Shown piece by piece: positions 9,310 to 18,426 of a DNA stretch of 48,604 bases; positions within the stretch are counted from its first letter, which is position 1; each line of letters begins with the position of its first letter. The stretch covers positions 1-48,604 of the forward strand of contig NZ_RCBY01000033.1 in assembly GCF_003838195.1 (NCBI RefSeq). The letters are read 5' to 3'. A program made the translations under genes and the position numbers. Source of the stretch: Okeania hirsuta. GTDB lineage: Bacteria > Cyanobacteriota > Cyanobacteriia > Cyanobacteriales > Microcoleaceae. The notes below the pieces were generated by a model that was not told where the DNA came from, did no database searches, and saw only the letters and a list, made by a program, of their open reading frames with translations.

Positions 9310-9654
9310 AGAAAAAATAGATAATTTTGATTATTTTATAGAAATATTAGTTGCTAAAAAGCTGAGGATTTATAAAATAGTATTCTTCTGTGGCTGAATT
9401 TTAAGATATAAAACTATGTCCGAATAATTAGCGATAAAAAAAACTTTCTCCTCTTTCTTCTTGCTTCTTTCTTCCCTCCTGGTATCATGTCCGGATAAGA
9501 GCGTGATGAAAAAACTTATCATCAGTGCTTCAACAGTAAATCTTTCTATTTTCCCTACTCCCCTACTCCCCTACCCCCCTACTCCCCCGCTCCCCTACTA
9601 TCTTAATAATAAGTATTCAACTGGACATGAAATGACTCCTGACTCCTGACTCCT
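9310..9654. other. Spacer with MITE and pyrimidine-rich runs
   Basis: Gene-free. It is dominated by an ATGTCCGG-type MITE (9412-9631), inside which lies a C/T-rich run of the CTCCCCTACTCCCCTAC type at 9550-9600. A TGACTCC triplet repeat (9633-9655) follows, directly against the stop of the ATPase gene. Confidence 0.55.
9412..9631. mobile_element. ATGTCCGG-type MITE, copy A
   Basis: The left end reads CTATGTCCGAATAATTAGCG (about 9414), with a second, possibly nested, left end TATCATGTCCGGATAAGAG at 9483. The right end TTCAACTGGACATGA (9617-9630) is the inverted complement of the left end (TCATGTCCAGTTGAA). The interior is pyrimidine-rich and has no reading frame. Related copies lie at 10797-10996 and 46505-46627, with single ends at about 12285 and 35893. 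This copy lies immediately downstream of the exporter ATPase. Confidence 0.65.
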
Positions 9655-10425
9655 TTAAAAATAACTAGAAGTATGCAAATCTTTAGGATTCAAATTTGAA
9701 TTAACAACTTTACCATCACTAAACCAAACAACACGCTTAGTTTGTTTTGCCACTTCTGGTTCGTGAGTCACCATTACTACCGTAATTCCACTAGCATTTA
9801 ATTCTGTGAAAATATCTAACACTTCTTGAGTAGTTTTAGTATCTAAAGCACCCGTCGGTTCATCTGCTAATAATAATACTGGACGATTAACAATTGCACG
9901 AGCGATCGCTACTCTTTGTTGTTGTCCTCCTGATAGTTGATTGGGTTTATTATTCATCCGATTTTCTAGTCCCACTCGTTTTAAAGCTTCTGCTGCTCTT
10001 TCTTTTCTTTCCTTACTAGAAATTTCGGCATAAAGCATGGGTAAAATAACGTTATCGAGAGCTGTTATTTGTGGTAATAAATGAAATTGTTGGAAGACAA
10101 ATCCAATTTTGAGATTGCGAATTTTAGCTAAGTCTTTTTCTAAAGTATTAGCTATATCTAAACCATCGAGATAATAATTACCAGATGTAGGGCGATCAAG
10201 ACAACCAATAATATTCATACAGGTAGATTTACCAGAACCCGATGCTCCCATAATAGAACAATATTCTCCTTCTTCAATAGTTAAACTAACACCATTTAAA
10301 GCACGAACTTCTACATCACCCATCACATAAATTTTGGCGATATTTTCTAATCCGACAATGACTGGTTTTTTGGTTTTATTCTCTGGGAGAATTAACGAAT
10401 TATTTTCAGAATATTTGTATTGCAT
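9655..10425 (-). CDS. ABC exporter ATPase, MacB/LolD-like
   Basis: A 256-residue nucleotide-binding subunit of an ABC transporter. It has a Walker A motif GASGSGKS, a Q-loop in [11 protein letters not shown], the signature [14 protein letters not shown], Walker [13 protein letters not shown] and a switch histidine in [10 protein letters not shown]. The FQQFHLLP and LPMLYA features are typical of the MacB/LolD group, which drives FtsX-like permeases. It lies downstream of the matching permease (11026-12243) and adaptor (12680-14662) on the same strand, so the three probably form one tripartite exporter. The gap of about 600 bases to the permease is filled with a MITE and short repeats, so co-transcription is uncertain. 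All catalytic motifs look intact. Substrate unknown. Confidence 0.9.
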   Translation of the reverse strand: MQYKYSENNSLILPENKTKKPVIVGLENIAKIYVMGDVEVRALNGVSLTIEEGEYCSIMGASGSGKSTCMNIIGCLDRPTSGNYYLDGLDIANTLEKDLAKIRNLKIGFVFQQFHLLPQITALDNVILPMLYAEISSKERKERAAEALKRVGLENRMNNKPNQLSGGQQQRVAIARAIVNRPVLLLADEPTGALDTKTTQEVLDIFTELNASGITVVMVTHEPEVAKQTKRVVWFSDGKVVNSNLNPKDLHTSSYF

Positions 10426-11025
10426 AGTAATTTCAGTTATCAGTTATCAGTTATCAGTACCTCTGCAATAAAGAGGTTTAACATAAGGAATATTATCTTT
10501 TTTTATCCTCTTTTAAGGGAAGGCTTTAGACCGAATTTTTCGGTAATTTTTAACAACGAGTTATTTTCAGCACATTTGCTTTGTATAGGTAAGCATTCAG
10601 CAGTCAGCTATCAGCTATCAGCTATGAGTTATTAATTATCTTGGAAGAAGGAATTAGTATTCAAGGAGAATGAAAAATTATGTTTGCGCAGCATTCCACA
10701 GGAAATGAAATAGTACTTTCAGCTAACCTTGGCCATTGCTTAATTCTTTCTTTCAAATGCTGATAGCTGATAGCTGAATGCTTACTTGTATAGTAATATC
10801 ATGTCCGGATAATTAACTATAGAACTCCGTTCCGCTTACATGACCAAAAAAACTTCCTCCTTTTCCTCCTCTTATTTCTTGCTTCTTTCTTCCCTCCTGA
10901 CTCGGTCCTCCTGACTTCCCCTCCTGGGAGGGGGAGGGGCGAGGGGTGGGTTGACTCCTCCATCATTTTGTTTATAAGTAATCAACCAGACATAATATAA
11001 TTATTCATTATTAATTATTAATTAC
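10426..11025. other. Operon gap: short repeats and MITE
   Basis: No gene. It contains CAGTTATCAGTTATCAGTTA at 10435-10456, a TCAGCTATCAGCTATCAGCT run at 10600-10625, one palindromic short repeat (TTTGCGCAGCATTCC type) at 10681-10706 and MITE copy B (10797-10996). These are typical cyanobacterial small dispersed repeats. They separate the permease from its ATPase. Confidence 0.55.
10797..10996. mobile_element. ATGTCCGG-type MITE, copy B
   Basis: About 200 bases. The left end is TATCATGTCCGGATAATTA (from 10797) and the right end is AATCAACCAGACATAATA (to about 10996), which is its approximate inverted complement. The interior carries the same C/T-rich stretch (TTGCTTCTTTCTTCCCTCC) as copy A. 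It lies between the exporter permease and ATPase genes. Confidence 0.7.
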
Positions 11026-12243
11026 CTAAATGCTTCTCAAAGCCACAATAGGATCTAATTTAGCCGCTTGTTTTGCAGGAACAACTCCAAAAAACAAACC
11101 AATAGCACCAGAAACACCAAAAGCAATAGCGATCGCTGTTACAGGAATACCTGTTTCTAAAGGAGTTAAAATACTTAAAATTAACACTCCACTCACACCA
11201 ATTCCAGTACCAATTAATCCACCCACAATAGACAAAATCACCGACTCAATTATAAACTGAACTAAAATATCTTTCTGAGAAGCACCAATAGCTTTTCTTA
11301 ACCCTATTTCTCTAGTTCTTTCCGTCACCGAAACTAACATAATATTCATAATACCAATGCCACCTACCACTAAAGAAACCGCCGCCGTAGCTGCCAATAA
11401 TAAAGTCAAAGCTGCCGTAATACCTCCTAAAGTTTGCAATAAATCTTGCTGACTTCTGACAGTAAAATCATCCTCATAAATAATTTTATGTCGCAGTCGT
11501 AACAGATTTTCTATCTGAAACTGGGCAGCTTTCATACTATCTTCATCCTTTACCGATACAGAAATTAAACTTACTTGAGTGCCATAAGGAGAAGACCTGC
11601 CAACAATTCTATTTGCCATAGTAGTAATAGGAATAAAAGCGCTCATATCTTCATTGTTGCCGAGATTAGTTCCTTTAGATGCCATTACTCCAATGACTTG
11701 TAAGCTAGTATTTTTAATGCGTACTCGTTTACCAATTGGATCTTCATTACCAAATAATTGTTCTGCTAATTCTGAACCCAAAGCTACTATATTTTCTTGT
11801 CGTTGTAAATCTAAATTTGTCAAAAATCTACCTTTGGCGACATCAAAATTTCTGACAGTTAAGAATTCTGGAGTTGTACCAGTTAAGCTGGATGATGCAT
11901 TTTTATTTCGGTAGCTAACTAATTCGTTAGCATTAAGAATAGGAGCAACCTCCTTAACAGTTGGAACTTGAGAAGCGATCGCCTCTGCATCTGCCAATAC
12001 TAATGTTTGTGGCCGAAGAACAGGTTGTCTTTGAGCTTCAGGACTTCCTGGCACAATAAATAGAACATTTGGTCCGAGAGAAGTAATCTGATTGTTAACA
12101 AATTTTTGCGCTCCTTCGCCAATTCCAATCATGGCAATAACGGAAGCATTACCGATGATAATACCTAACATGGTTAAGCTACTGCGAACTTTATTAGTTA
12201 GCAGCGTTGTAGTTGCCATTTTTATGCTTTCTAAGATGTTCAT
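11026..12243 (-). CDS. ABC exporter permease, MacB/FtsX-like
   Basis: A 405-residue inner-membrane permease. A first membrane helix lies near the N terminus (SLTMLGIIIGNASVIAMIGIG). It is followed by a periplasmic MacB-type domain of about 220 residues, then three more helices. The second is followed by the FtsX-family signature region (MNIMLVSVTERTREIGLRKAIGA), and the protein ends in the short KLDPIVALRSI tail. In MacB-type machines this subunit works mechanically with a periplasmic adaptor rather than carrying substrate through its own membrane part. It matches the adaptor upstream and ATPase downstream on the same strand. No frameshift or missing segment is visible. Confidence 0.9.
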   Translation of the reverse strand: MNILESIKMATTTLLTNKVRSSLTMLGIIIGNASVIAMIGIGEGAQKFVNNQITSLGPNVLFIVPGSPEAQRQPVLRPQTLVLADAEAIASQVPTVKEVAPILNANELVSYRNKNASSSLTGTTPEFLTVRNFDVAKGRFLTNLDLQRQENIVALGSELAEQLFGNEDPIGKRVRIKNTSLQVIGVMASKGTNLGNNEDMSAFIPITTMANRIVGRSSPYGTQVSLISVSVKDEDSMKAAQFQIENLLRLRHKIIYEDDFTVRSQQDLLQTLGGITAALTLLLAATAAVSLVVGGIGIMNIMLVSVTERTREIGLRKAIGASQKDILVQFIIESVILSIVGGLIGTGIGVSGVLILSILTPLETGIPVTAIAIAFGVSGAIGLFFGVVPAKQAAKLDPIVALRSI

Positions 12244-12282
12244 AATTAGGAAATTGGTAAAGGGTAAAGTAACTAGGACTTA

Positions 12283-12328
12283 TATCATGTCCGGTTGAAT
12301 AGTTATAAAATAAATAACGAGGAAGGAG
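12283..12328. mobile_element. ATGTCCGG-type MITE, single end (copy C)
   Basis: Only the left end is recognisable (TATCATGTCCGGTTGAATAG, from 12283), followed by GTTATAAAATAAAT and a GGAGTCAGGAGT run. No matching right end is seen before the Uma2 fragment, so this copy is truncated. It is the third copy in the gaps of the exporter operon. Confidence 0.5.
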
Positions 12329-12637
12329 TCAGGAGTTAGTCAATTCAGTAATACTGTTGCTAGGAGAAGCAATTTCAAATACTACTTGGGGAGGAATATT
12401 CTCTTCTTCCCACTGTTTATAGGAACGTCTATCTCCTTGAGGACGACCGAAAACTACCATCACATCAGGAGCTTGTTTTACCCAAGGTTGTCTGTGTTTG
12501 GGATACCAAAATAAGTCTCCGGCAACAAACACATTGGTGTTGTGTTTATACATACCGGCAATACCCCCAACAATAGTAATAATAAAGCGGAGCAGTCGAA
12601 GGAAAGGGCGCGGACATATCAAAAGCTTAAAACTCAT
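12329..12637 (-). pseudogene. Uma2-family (DUF820) nuclease fragment
   Basis: The middle of a Uma2-type protein is readable: VFVAGDLFWYP, APDVMVVFGRPQGDRRSYKQW and PPQVVFEIASPSNS. These are hallmark stretches of the PD-(D/E)XK-like Uma2/DUF820 family, which is hugely expanded in cyanobacteria. Full proteins are about 180-200 residues; here only about 70 are family-like. The first 30 residues look like unrelated sequence, and the C-terminal half is missing beside a truncated MITE end. It sits between the exporter adaptor and permease on the same strand. Probably a dead insertion. Family members are often associated with mobile DNA, but their cellular role is poorly defined. Confidence 0.7.
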
Positions 12638-12679
12638 GCAACACAGGATTTTTCCTTCTTCCTTCTTCCTTCTGCTATA

Positions 12680-14662
12680 TTACCTATTACCAAAAATATC
12701 TTCTAACTTTTTACCTTCTGGTAGTTCGATAAAAACTCTTTCCCCAGCTTTTATTCCTTGCAAAATCTGTATTTGATTACCAACACTAAAACCAAGAGTA
12801 ACAGACTGAAACTTTGGTTGATTTTTCTCATCAGGAATTAATACCCCAGTCTCTCCTTTATTAGTAACGATCGCTACTGTCGGTACAACTAAAGCATTCT
12901 CCAAGCGATCGCCTAAAAATTGTAAATCAACATTCATTCCTGACTGTAATTTTTCTTTGCCAGTTTCCAGAGCAACTCGCACTTCAAATAATGTGACATC
13001 TCTTTCTACTATTGCTTCTGGAGCAATTAATTTCACCTTACCTTTAAAAACTTGGTCTGGATAAGCATCAGCCACAATTTCCACACTTTGACCAGATTTA
13101 ATTTGACCTATATCTGCTTCTGGAACTTTTGCCAAAACCTCTAAACCTCTAGCTAAAGCAACAATAGAAGTCGAAGAAGCAGAAGTCGCATTAGAAGCAG
13201 AAGTCGCAGGTGTCACAAACGCCCCTTTCGTTGCATATCTTTGAGTAATAATTCCAGAAAAAGGAGCGCGAACCTGAGTATCTTCCAACAGAATTTCCTG
13301 ATAGCGGACTTGAGCTTCCATTTCAGCAACTTCAGCTCTTGCTCTAGCAATTTCCTCCGGACGAGTACCATTTTCCAACTCCTCCAACTGACTGCGAGCT
13401 TCTGCAACTTCAGCTTTAGCTCTAGCAATTTCCTCCGGACGAGTACCATTTTCCAACTCCTCCAACTGACTTTGAGCTTCCGCAACTTCAGCTCTTGCTC
13501 TAGCAATTTCCTCCGGACGAGTACCATTTTCCAACTCCTCCAACTGACTTTGAGCTTCCGCAACTTCAGCTCTTGCTCTAGCAATTTCCTCCGGACGAGT
13601 ACCATTTTCCAACAATTGAAAAGCCTGCTTTTCCTGTTCCACAGCAGCAGTTAAACGCTCTATCTCTGCTCCTCTAGCTTGAGTTAACTGTTCCAAAAGT
13701 TTTTCAGCTTCCCGTAAATTAGCTCTAACTCGGCGGTCATCTCTCACATATTCTTCGTAAGCATCACGAGCAATAGCACCCTCACTTGCCAAATTTTGAT
13801 ATCGCACTTGCCGTTTCGTCGTTAACTCCAACTCTGCTTTTGTCGCCTCTATTCTAGCCTTAGCTTGTTCAATTTCCTCCTTCAGACTTCCTGTCGTCGC
13901 ATCATCCAAACGAGCGATCGCCTGTTCTAAACGTGCCTTCCCCTGAGCTATTTCTTCACGACGGTTGCCAGCTCGTAATTGAGACAAATTAGCTTGAGTT
14001 CTATCTAGACGCGCTCTAGCAACAGCAATTTCTTCGCGACGACTGCCAGCTTGCAATTGGGATAGACGAGCTTCCACTTGATTTAAACGCGCTCTAGCAG
14101 CAGCAATTTCTTCTGGACGACTACCAGCTTGCAATTGGGATAGACGAGCTTCCACTTGATTTAAACGCGCTCTAGCAGCAGCAATTTCTTCTGGACGACT
14201 ACCAGTTTCCTGTTTTGCCAAATTTGCCTTTGCACTTTCAAGTCTTGCCTGAACTTGACGGAGTTGAACTTCTAAGTCGCGACTTTCCATCCGGGCAATA
14301 ACTTGGCCGGCTTGGACGCGATCGCCCTGTTCGACATATAATTCTGCCAAACGGCCTTGATTTTTGGGAGAAAGGTTGACTCGTTGTATTGGTTGGACTT
14401 CCCCGCTAGCTGTAATTCTCACAACTATATTTTGAGCTTGTACGGGTATAGTCAAAGTTTCAATGATTTCTTGCTTTCCCTGAGACTGGTTACGGACTAA
14501 ATAGATGCCTGTGGATAAAGCTAAGAGTCCCGCTGCCACCAGAGCGATCGCCCATTTTTTTCCCTTCTTGGGGCGTTCAACAGGTAATTGTTTATTGCGG
14601 TCATTTTGGTCTTGGGGAGTAGTTAAGGTCTGAGTTGTGCTGTCTTGAAAGCTAGTTTTCAT
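12680..14662 (-). CDS. Periplasmic adaptor (HlyD/MacA type) with repeated coiled-coil arms
   Basis: A 660-residue membrane-fusion subunit. I place the start at the ATG at 14662, with GAAGGA at 14672-14677; an upstream TTG is less likely. A single membrane helix (WAIALVAAGLLALSTGIYLV) follows a basic N terminus. A split lipoyl/barrel-sandwich domain flanks the hairpin (LYVEQGDRVQAGQVIARME before, TQVRAPFSGIITQRYA after), followed by beta-barrel and membrane-proximal parts. The hairpin is enlarged. The rising arm has five units starting EEI (EEIAAARARLNQVEARLSQL and variants). The falling arm has four near-identical units EEIARARAEVAEAQSQLEEL plus one divergent unit. All units are 26 residues. 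Ordinary adaptors are about 350-450 residues. It should bridge the permease and an outer-membrane partner, which is not encoded here. Confidence 0.88.
   Translation of the reverse strand: MKTSFQDSTTQTLTTPQDQNDRNKQLPVERPKKGKKWAIALVAAGLLALSTGIYLVRNQSQGKQEIIETLTIPVQAQNIVVRITASGEVQPIQRVNLSPKNQGRLAELYVEQGDRVQAGQVIARMESRDLEVQLRQVQARLESAKANLAKQETGSRPEEIAAARARLNQVEARLSQLQAGSRPEEIAAARARLNQVEARLSQLQAGSRREEIAVARARLDRTQANLSQLRAGNRREEIAQGKARLEQAIARLDDATTGSLKEEIEQAKARIEATKAELELTTKRQVRYQNLASEGAIARDAYEEYVRDDRRVRANLREAEKLLEQLTQARGAEIERLTAAVEQEKQAFQLLENGTRPEEIARARAEVAEAQSQLEELENGTRPEEIARARAEVAEAQSQLEELENGTRPEEIARAKAEVAEARSQLEELENGTRPEEIARARAEVAEMEAQVRYQEILLEDTQVRAPFSGIITQRYATKGAFVTPATSASNATSASSTSIVALARGLEVLAKVPEADIGQIKSGQSVEIVADAYPDQVFKGKVKLIAPEAIVERDVTLFEVRVALETGKEKLQSGMNVDLQFLGDRLENALVVPTVAIVTNKGETGVLIPDEKNQPKFQSVTLGFSVGNQIQILQGIKAGERVFIELPEGKKLEDIFGNR
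13342..13615 (-). repeat. 78-bp in-frame tandem repeats in the adaptor gene (falling arm)
   Basis: Four copies of GCAATTTCCTCCGGACGAG start at 13347, 13425, 13503 and 13581, exactly 78 bases apart. Each encodes one 26-residue coiled-coil unit. The copies are almost identical at DNA level, so the expansion is recent or kept uniform by recombination. A similar but more diverged series encodes the rising arm at about 13870-14215. Confidence 0.85.
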
Positions 14663-14785
14663 TATCTTTTTCCTTCTCAAATGTTGGTAATTATACTAAA
14701 TCCGGTTTAGAAGGGAGATTACCTTGAAGGTAAGGCAGAAGCCAAAATATCTGTATTCTATGTTAATGAAAACTGCTATAATTAA

Positions 14786-14825
14786 CCCCAACTATCTGAA
14801 ATACAGAAAATTGGGGCTGTTTTTT
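14786..14825 (+). terminator. Possible hairpin terminator
   Basis: CCCCAA (14786-14791) pairs with TTGGGG (14811-14816), and a T-run follows on the plus strand (14820-14825). No plus-strand gene precedes it. On the minus strand it lies about 50 bases after the PIN-TRAM gene but has only a weak T-rich tail. Orientation and function are uncertain. Confidence 0.3.
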
Positions 14826-14874
14826 GAGCATATTTTATTAGACATTTTTCAGGCGATTATAACTATCACCAAAA

Positions 14875-15954
14875 TTAAGCTATGGCAGACTCTTGAGTCC
14901 GGGCAAAAATCATTCTACCAGCAGAAGTTTGTAACGAACTGGTAACAATAACTCTAATTTCATCTCCAACATATTCACTACCTGATTCCACAACTACCAT
15001 TGTGCCATCATCTAGATATCCTATACCCTGGGATGGCTCTTTCCCTGCTTTACGAATTTTGATTTCAATAGTATCACCAGGTAGATAACTTGGTCGCACT
15101 GCTTGAGTCAAGTCATTAATATTTAGTACGAGAACTTTTTGTAAACTAGCAACTTTAGACAAATTGTAGTCATTAGTTAACAAAGTACCATTAATTTCCA
15201 GAGCAAAATGAATCAATTTAGCATCTACTGTAGAAATGTCTTCATAGTCTGCAAAATGAATTTGAATCTGAGAAGGGTAAACTGCTTTAAGTCTATTTAA
15301 GATGTCTAACCCTCTTCTACCTCTAACTCTTTTTTGATCGTTAGAAGCATCAGCTATAAGTTGTAGTTCCTGTAAAACGAACTGTGGTACAAGAATTTGC
15401 CCCTCAAGAAAACCTGTTTCCAGTAAATTTTCTATCCTACCATCAATAATACAGCTAGTATCCAAAATTTTAGTAGTAGCAGGCTTAAGAGTACCTTCTG
15501 CTACTAATACTGTATCTAGACTGTTAGGATTGATCAGCCGTAAAAAACCACGACCATGAGTATCAGCAACGTTAACTCCTGTAAAGCCTAACATGACACT
15601 GCCTAAAACTGCTATAAGAGGCTTAATAAAGCTAAATTCCTCTGGAATAGGAAGTAAAAAGAGTGGCGCTAGCATTAAGTTTGCCACTAATAGTCCAATG
15701 ACTAATCCTATTGCTCGAGTTAATAATAAGTCAACTGGCATCTGGGTGACTTTTGCTTCCACTCGTCGATATGTAGTTTGAAATACCAATCCCAATACAA
15801 AGCCAATCAAGGAGGTAAAAGCAGCTAATACTGAACGTAAACCTTCAATATTGGTAACTTCTAATAATACATTGGGGGGTAATAGTTCTATGCTATAGAA
15901 TCCTATTCCTGCTCCAGCGAGTACAAATGAAATGATAATGATTGCGTCAAGCAT
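14875..15954 (-). CDS. Membrane-anchored PIN-TRAM domain protein (YacL-like)
   Basis: A 359-residue protein of a family conserved in cyanobacteria and Firmicutes (YacL-type). Residues 1-140 contain about four membrane helices (IIISFVLAGAGIGFYSI, VLAAFTSLIGFVLGLVF, AIGLVIGLLVANLMLAPLFLL, PLIAVLGSVMLGFTGV). A PIN nuclease-fold domain follows from about residue 160. It starts KILDTSCIIDGRIENL with the first acidic residue and continues with FVLQELQLIAD, RGRRGLDIL, DAKLIHFAL and LLTNDYNL. The C-terminal part is a TRAM domain (PGDTIEIKIRKAGKEPSQGIGYLDDGTMVVVE). PIN domains are usually metal-dependent RNases and TRAM domains bind RNA, so a membrane-tethered RNase is a reasonable inference. Acidic PIN residues appear present. 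Monocistronic. Confidence 0.88.
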   Translation of the reverse strand: MLDAIIIISFVLAGAGIGFYSIELLPPNVLLEVTNIEGLRSVLAAFTSLIGFVLGLVFQTTYRRVEAKVTQMPVDLLLTRAIGLVIGLLVANLMLAPLFLLPIPEEFSFIKPLIAVLGSVMLGFTGVNVADTHGRGFLRLINPNSLDTVLVAEGTLKPATTKILDTSCIIDGRIENLLETGFLEGQILVPQFVLQELQLIADASNDQKRVRGRRGLDILNRLKAVYPSQIQIHFADYEDISTVDAKLIHFALEINGTLLTNDYNLSKVASLQKVLVLNINDLTQAVRPSYLPGDTIEIKIRKAGKEPSQGIGYLDDGTMVVVESGSEYVGDEIRVIVTSSLQTSAGRMIFARTQESAIA

Positions 15955-16415
15955 TTTTTTAGTTTGTTTTATAGATATAGATATAGAGATTTTCCCAGTA
16001 GGTACTCAGCAATAGTGACTGATAACCATAATTTTTGGGCTGCTCAATGTTGCTTCTATTATATCTTCAAGTAAATGTTCCATTCTTTAGAGTTTTCTTG
16101 TTCTCAGCTTCCTCAACTCATAAAAATTTTGAAGCTATTCATAATGAACTTTGCTTTTCACAGTTCCTACTAAAGTATAAAATCTATCTTGTAGCAAAGA
16201 TGATGTGATTATTTTTACTTTGGTTTTAATGACAACATTTTTAATATTACGTCTTTGAAGTAGTCATACGGTTATATCTTAAAGTTATTTTTTTTACTTT
16301 TTACTTAAATAATATTTCTATTGATCGGCATTAGTTTTTGATAATTTACTGTACTACTACTCTTAATTAAATTCATAATTGTTTAAGATAGTTTTATATA
16401 AGAATATATTTTGTA
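15955..16415. other. Divergent promoter spacer
   Basis: 460 bases between two divergently transcribed genes (PIN-TRAM and hemW). It is AT-rich and contains a GATATAGATATAGAG run at 15973-15990. No further gene or repeat family was recognised. Promoters for both flanking genes are expected here, but I could not pick a convincing pair of boxes. Confidence 0.4.
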
Positions 16416-17723
16416 ATGAAAAGGCCAATCGGAAATTACTATATCCCTAGTTCGGCTTATGTCCATATACCTTTTTGCCGACGGCGGTGCTATTACTGTG
16501 ATTTTCCGATTTCTGTAGTGGGCGATAATAAAAGAGGTGATAATTTTTCTCCTATTCAAGAATATGTGGAGGTAATTTGTGAGGAAATAAACATTACAAA
16601 ATCTTTTGACCGACCCCTAGAAACTATTTTCTTTGGCGGTGGTACACCCTCTCTTTTGTCAGTTAGTCAATTGAACCGGATTCTAGACGCCCTAGAACAA
16701 AAATTTAGAATTGTGGCCAATGCTGAAATCTCTATAGAAATGGACCCAGGAACTTTTGACTTAGAACAGGTACGAGGATATAAATTCCTAGGGATAAATC
16801 GAGTTAGTTTAGGGGTACAAGCATTTCAAGATGAGTTATTAAACGTTTGTGGGAGAACCCACAATGTCTCGGATATTTACAAAGCAGTAGACATATTACA
16901 TCAAGCAGGAATTGTTAATTTCAGCATAGATTTAATTTCGGGACTGCCACATCAAACTCTAGAACAATGGCAAACTTCTTTAGAAGCAGGAATTGCTATT
17001 TCCCCAACTCATATATCTAGTTACGACCTCGTAGTAGAAGCTGTAACAGCTTTTGGACGTTATTATCAACCTGGTAATCCTCCTTTACCTACAGATGAAA
17101 CAGCTGCTCAAATGTATCGAATGGCACAGCAGTTAATATCAATTTCAGGATATGAACATTATGAGATATCTAATTACGCCAAGCCAAATTATCAGTGTGG
17201 TCATAATCGAGTCTACTGGGAAAATCTTCCTTATTATGGCTTTGGTATGGGTGCAGCAAGTTATGTAGCAGGGGAAAGATTTACCCGACCACCTACACGC
17301 AAAGAATATTATCAATGGGTGCAATCTGTCGATAGGCAATACAAGCTATCGCTTCAAGATCGTAGTTTTAAACATCAGGGTATTGATACATCTAATAACT
17401 GCTTAGAAGCTAATCAGGAGTGTTTGTTAGAAACACTAATGTTAGGATTTCGCTTGGCAGATGGGATAAATCTATCAACATTATCTCAGCGTTTTGGTCA
17501 ACAAACTGTAGATCAAATATTAATCTATTTGCAACCCTATCAAAAGTTAGGGTGGGTAGAATTAATTAATCCAAAAGGTATAGTAACCTTATTCTCAAAC
17601 AACCAAAAATTTCCAGTAGAAGGATATTTGAGGTTAACCGATCCTGAAGGTTTTTTGTTCTCCAATACAGTTTTATCGACGTTATTTAGTAAACTGAGTA
17701 ATTCTATCAGTATGGAGTACTAA
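16416..17723 (+). CDS. hemW: Radical SAM heme chaperone HemW-like (HemN-related)
   Basis: A 435-residue radical SAM protein. The cluster motif CxxxCxxC is in HIPFCRRRCYYCDFP, near residue 18-28. FFGGGTPSLL is the glycine-rich SAM-binding stretch, and EMDPGTF, GVNR-type GINRVSLGVQAF and SIDLISGLPHQT follow in the usual order. Only one CxxxCxxC with a following Phe-Pro is present. The overall length and N terminus fit HemW (heme trafficking/chaperone) rather than the oxygen-independent coproporphyrinogen oxidase HemN, although this group is often annotated as HemN. The C-terminal domain (GFRLADGINL, LRLTDPEGFLFSN) is also typical. Monocistronic; the divergent neighbour is unrelated. Confidence 0.88.
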   Translation: MKRPIGNYYIPSSAYVHIPFCRRRCYYCDFPISVVGDNKRGDNFSPIQEYVEVICEEINITKSFDRPLETIFFGGGTPSLLSVSQLNRILDALEQKFRIVANAEISIEMDPGTFDLEQVRGYKFLGINRVSLGVQAFQDELLNVCGRTHNVSDIYKAVDILHQAGIVNFSIDLISGLPHQTLEQWQTSLEAGIAISPTHISSYDLVVEAVTAFGRYYQPGNPPLPTDETAAQMYRMAQQLISISGYEHYEISNYAKPNYQCGHNRVYWENLPYYGFGMGAASYVAGERFTRPPTRKEYYQWVQSVDRQYKLSLQDRSFKHQGIDTSNNCLEANQECLLETLMLGFRLADGINLSTLSQRFGQQTVDQILIYLQPYQKLGWVELINPKGIVTLFSNNQKFPVEGYLRLTDPEGFLFSNTVLSTLFSKLSNSISMEY

Positions 17724-17920
17724 AATATGAGCATTTATACTGGTAAAATAATAGGTTTATAGTGGACGATTTAAGCCTAATTAATTTTCTTCAACAAAAG
17801 TAATTAAAAATGTGCTGAAGCGATCCCTATTAGTTTATAATAATTGTATTGGCACTCAAAGATATCAAGGTTCAGTAGGGTTGCTAATCGGCAACAAAAA
17901 CTTAGAGGGAATGAAAAACT

Positions 17921-18178
17921 GTGACTATAGCACTAGATAGACTACCAAAAAAACAAGTTCAAAAAATTCTTTGTTTCTATGTGAATACTACTCACAAGAT
18001 ACAGATTGCTAGAATTAGTAATCCTCAAAATGAATATTGGGAACATACTGTTTTCCCAGGAGAACGTTTCTTATTTGAAGCAGTTCCAGAAGCAGAATTA
18101 GAAATTCATCAAAGCATAGAAAATGCTGAAATTAGGTGTGAACATTTTTTGTGCAAGGACTTGAAAGTTGATGAGTAA
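17921..18178 (+). CDS. DUF1830 family protein
   Basis: An 85-residue cytosolic protein that matches the cyanobacterial DUF1830 family (ILCFYVNTTHKIQIARI, YWEHTVFPGERFLFEA, CEHFLCKDL). I start it at the GTG at 17921 with GAGGG about 10 bases upstream. The ATG at 17911 is in another frame and closes quickly. DUF1830 proteins are small and widespread in cyanobacteria, and their role is unknown. It stands alone, about 200 bases after hemW on the same strand. Confidence 0.85.
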   Translation: MTIALDRLPKKQVQKILCFYVNTTHKIQIARISNPQNEYWEHTVFPGERFLFEAVPEAELEIHQSIENAEIRCEHFLCKDLKVDE

Positions 18179-18426
18179 GTAACAGTTGAAAAGTACTCAA
18201 AATTAGTTTCATCAGGTAAGTAGGAAATAGTTAGTGATTGATATTTTTTTTAGATTGATCACTAACTATTGTTATGGATCGACTTAGGTCAACTATTGTT
18301 AACTAGCTATCAGCATTTCAGCACTCAACAGATGATTGATAAATATATTGGGGATGGGAAGATTACATAATTATTTGTATACTTGTATTTCAGATAAAAT
18401 TGCTTTTTTACTCTCTTGCTCAACTT

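Noticed and set aside
9550-9600. G-quadruplex or regulatory C-tract as an independent element
   Set aside because: The C-rich runs lie within an ATGTCCGG-type MITE and similar pyrimidine runs occur in the other copies, so they are part of that element.
13241-13654. A 137-codon plus-strand reading frame over the adaptor gene
   Set aside because: It is antisense to the repeated coiled-coil coding region and consists of the same repeat read in another frame. Its composition follows from the adaptor repeats.
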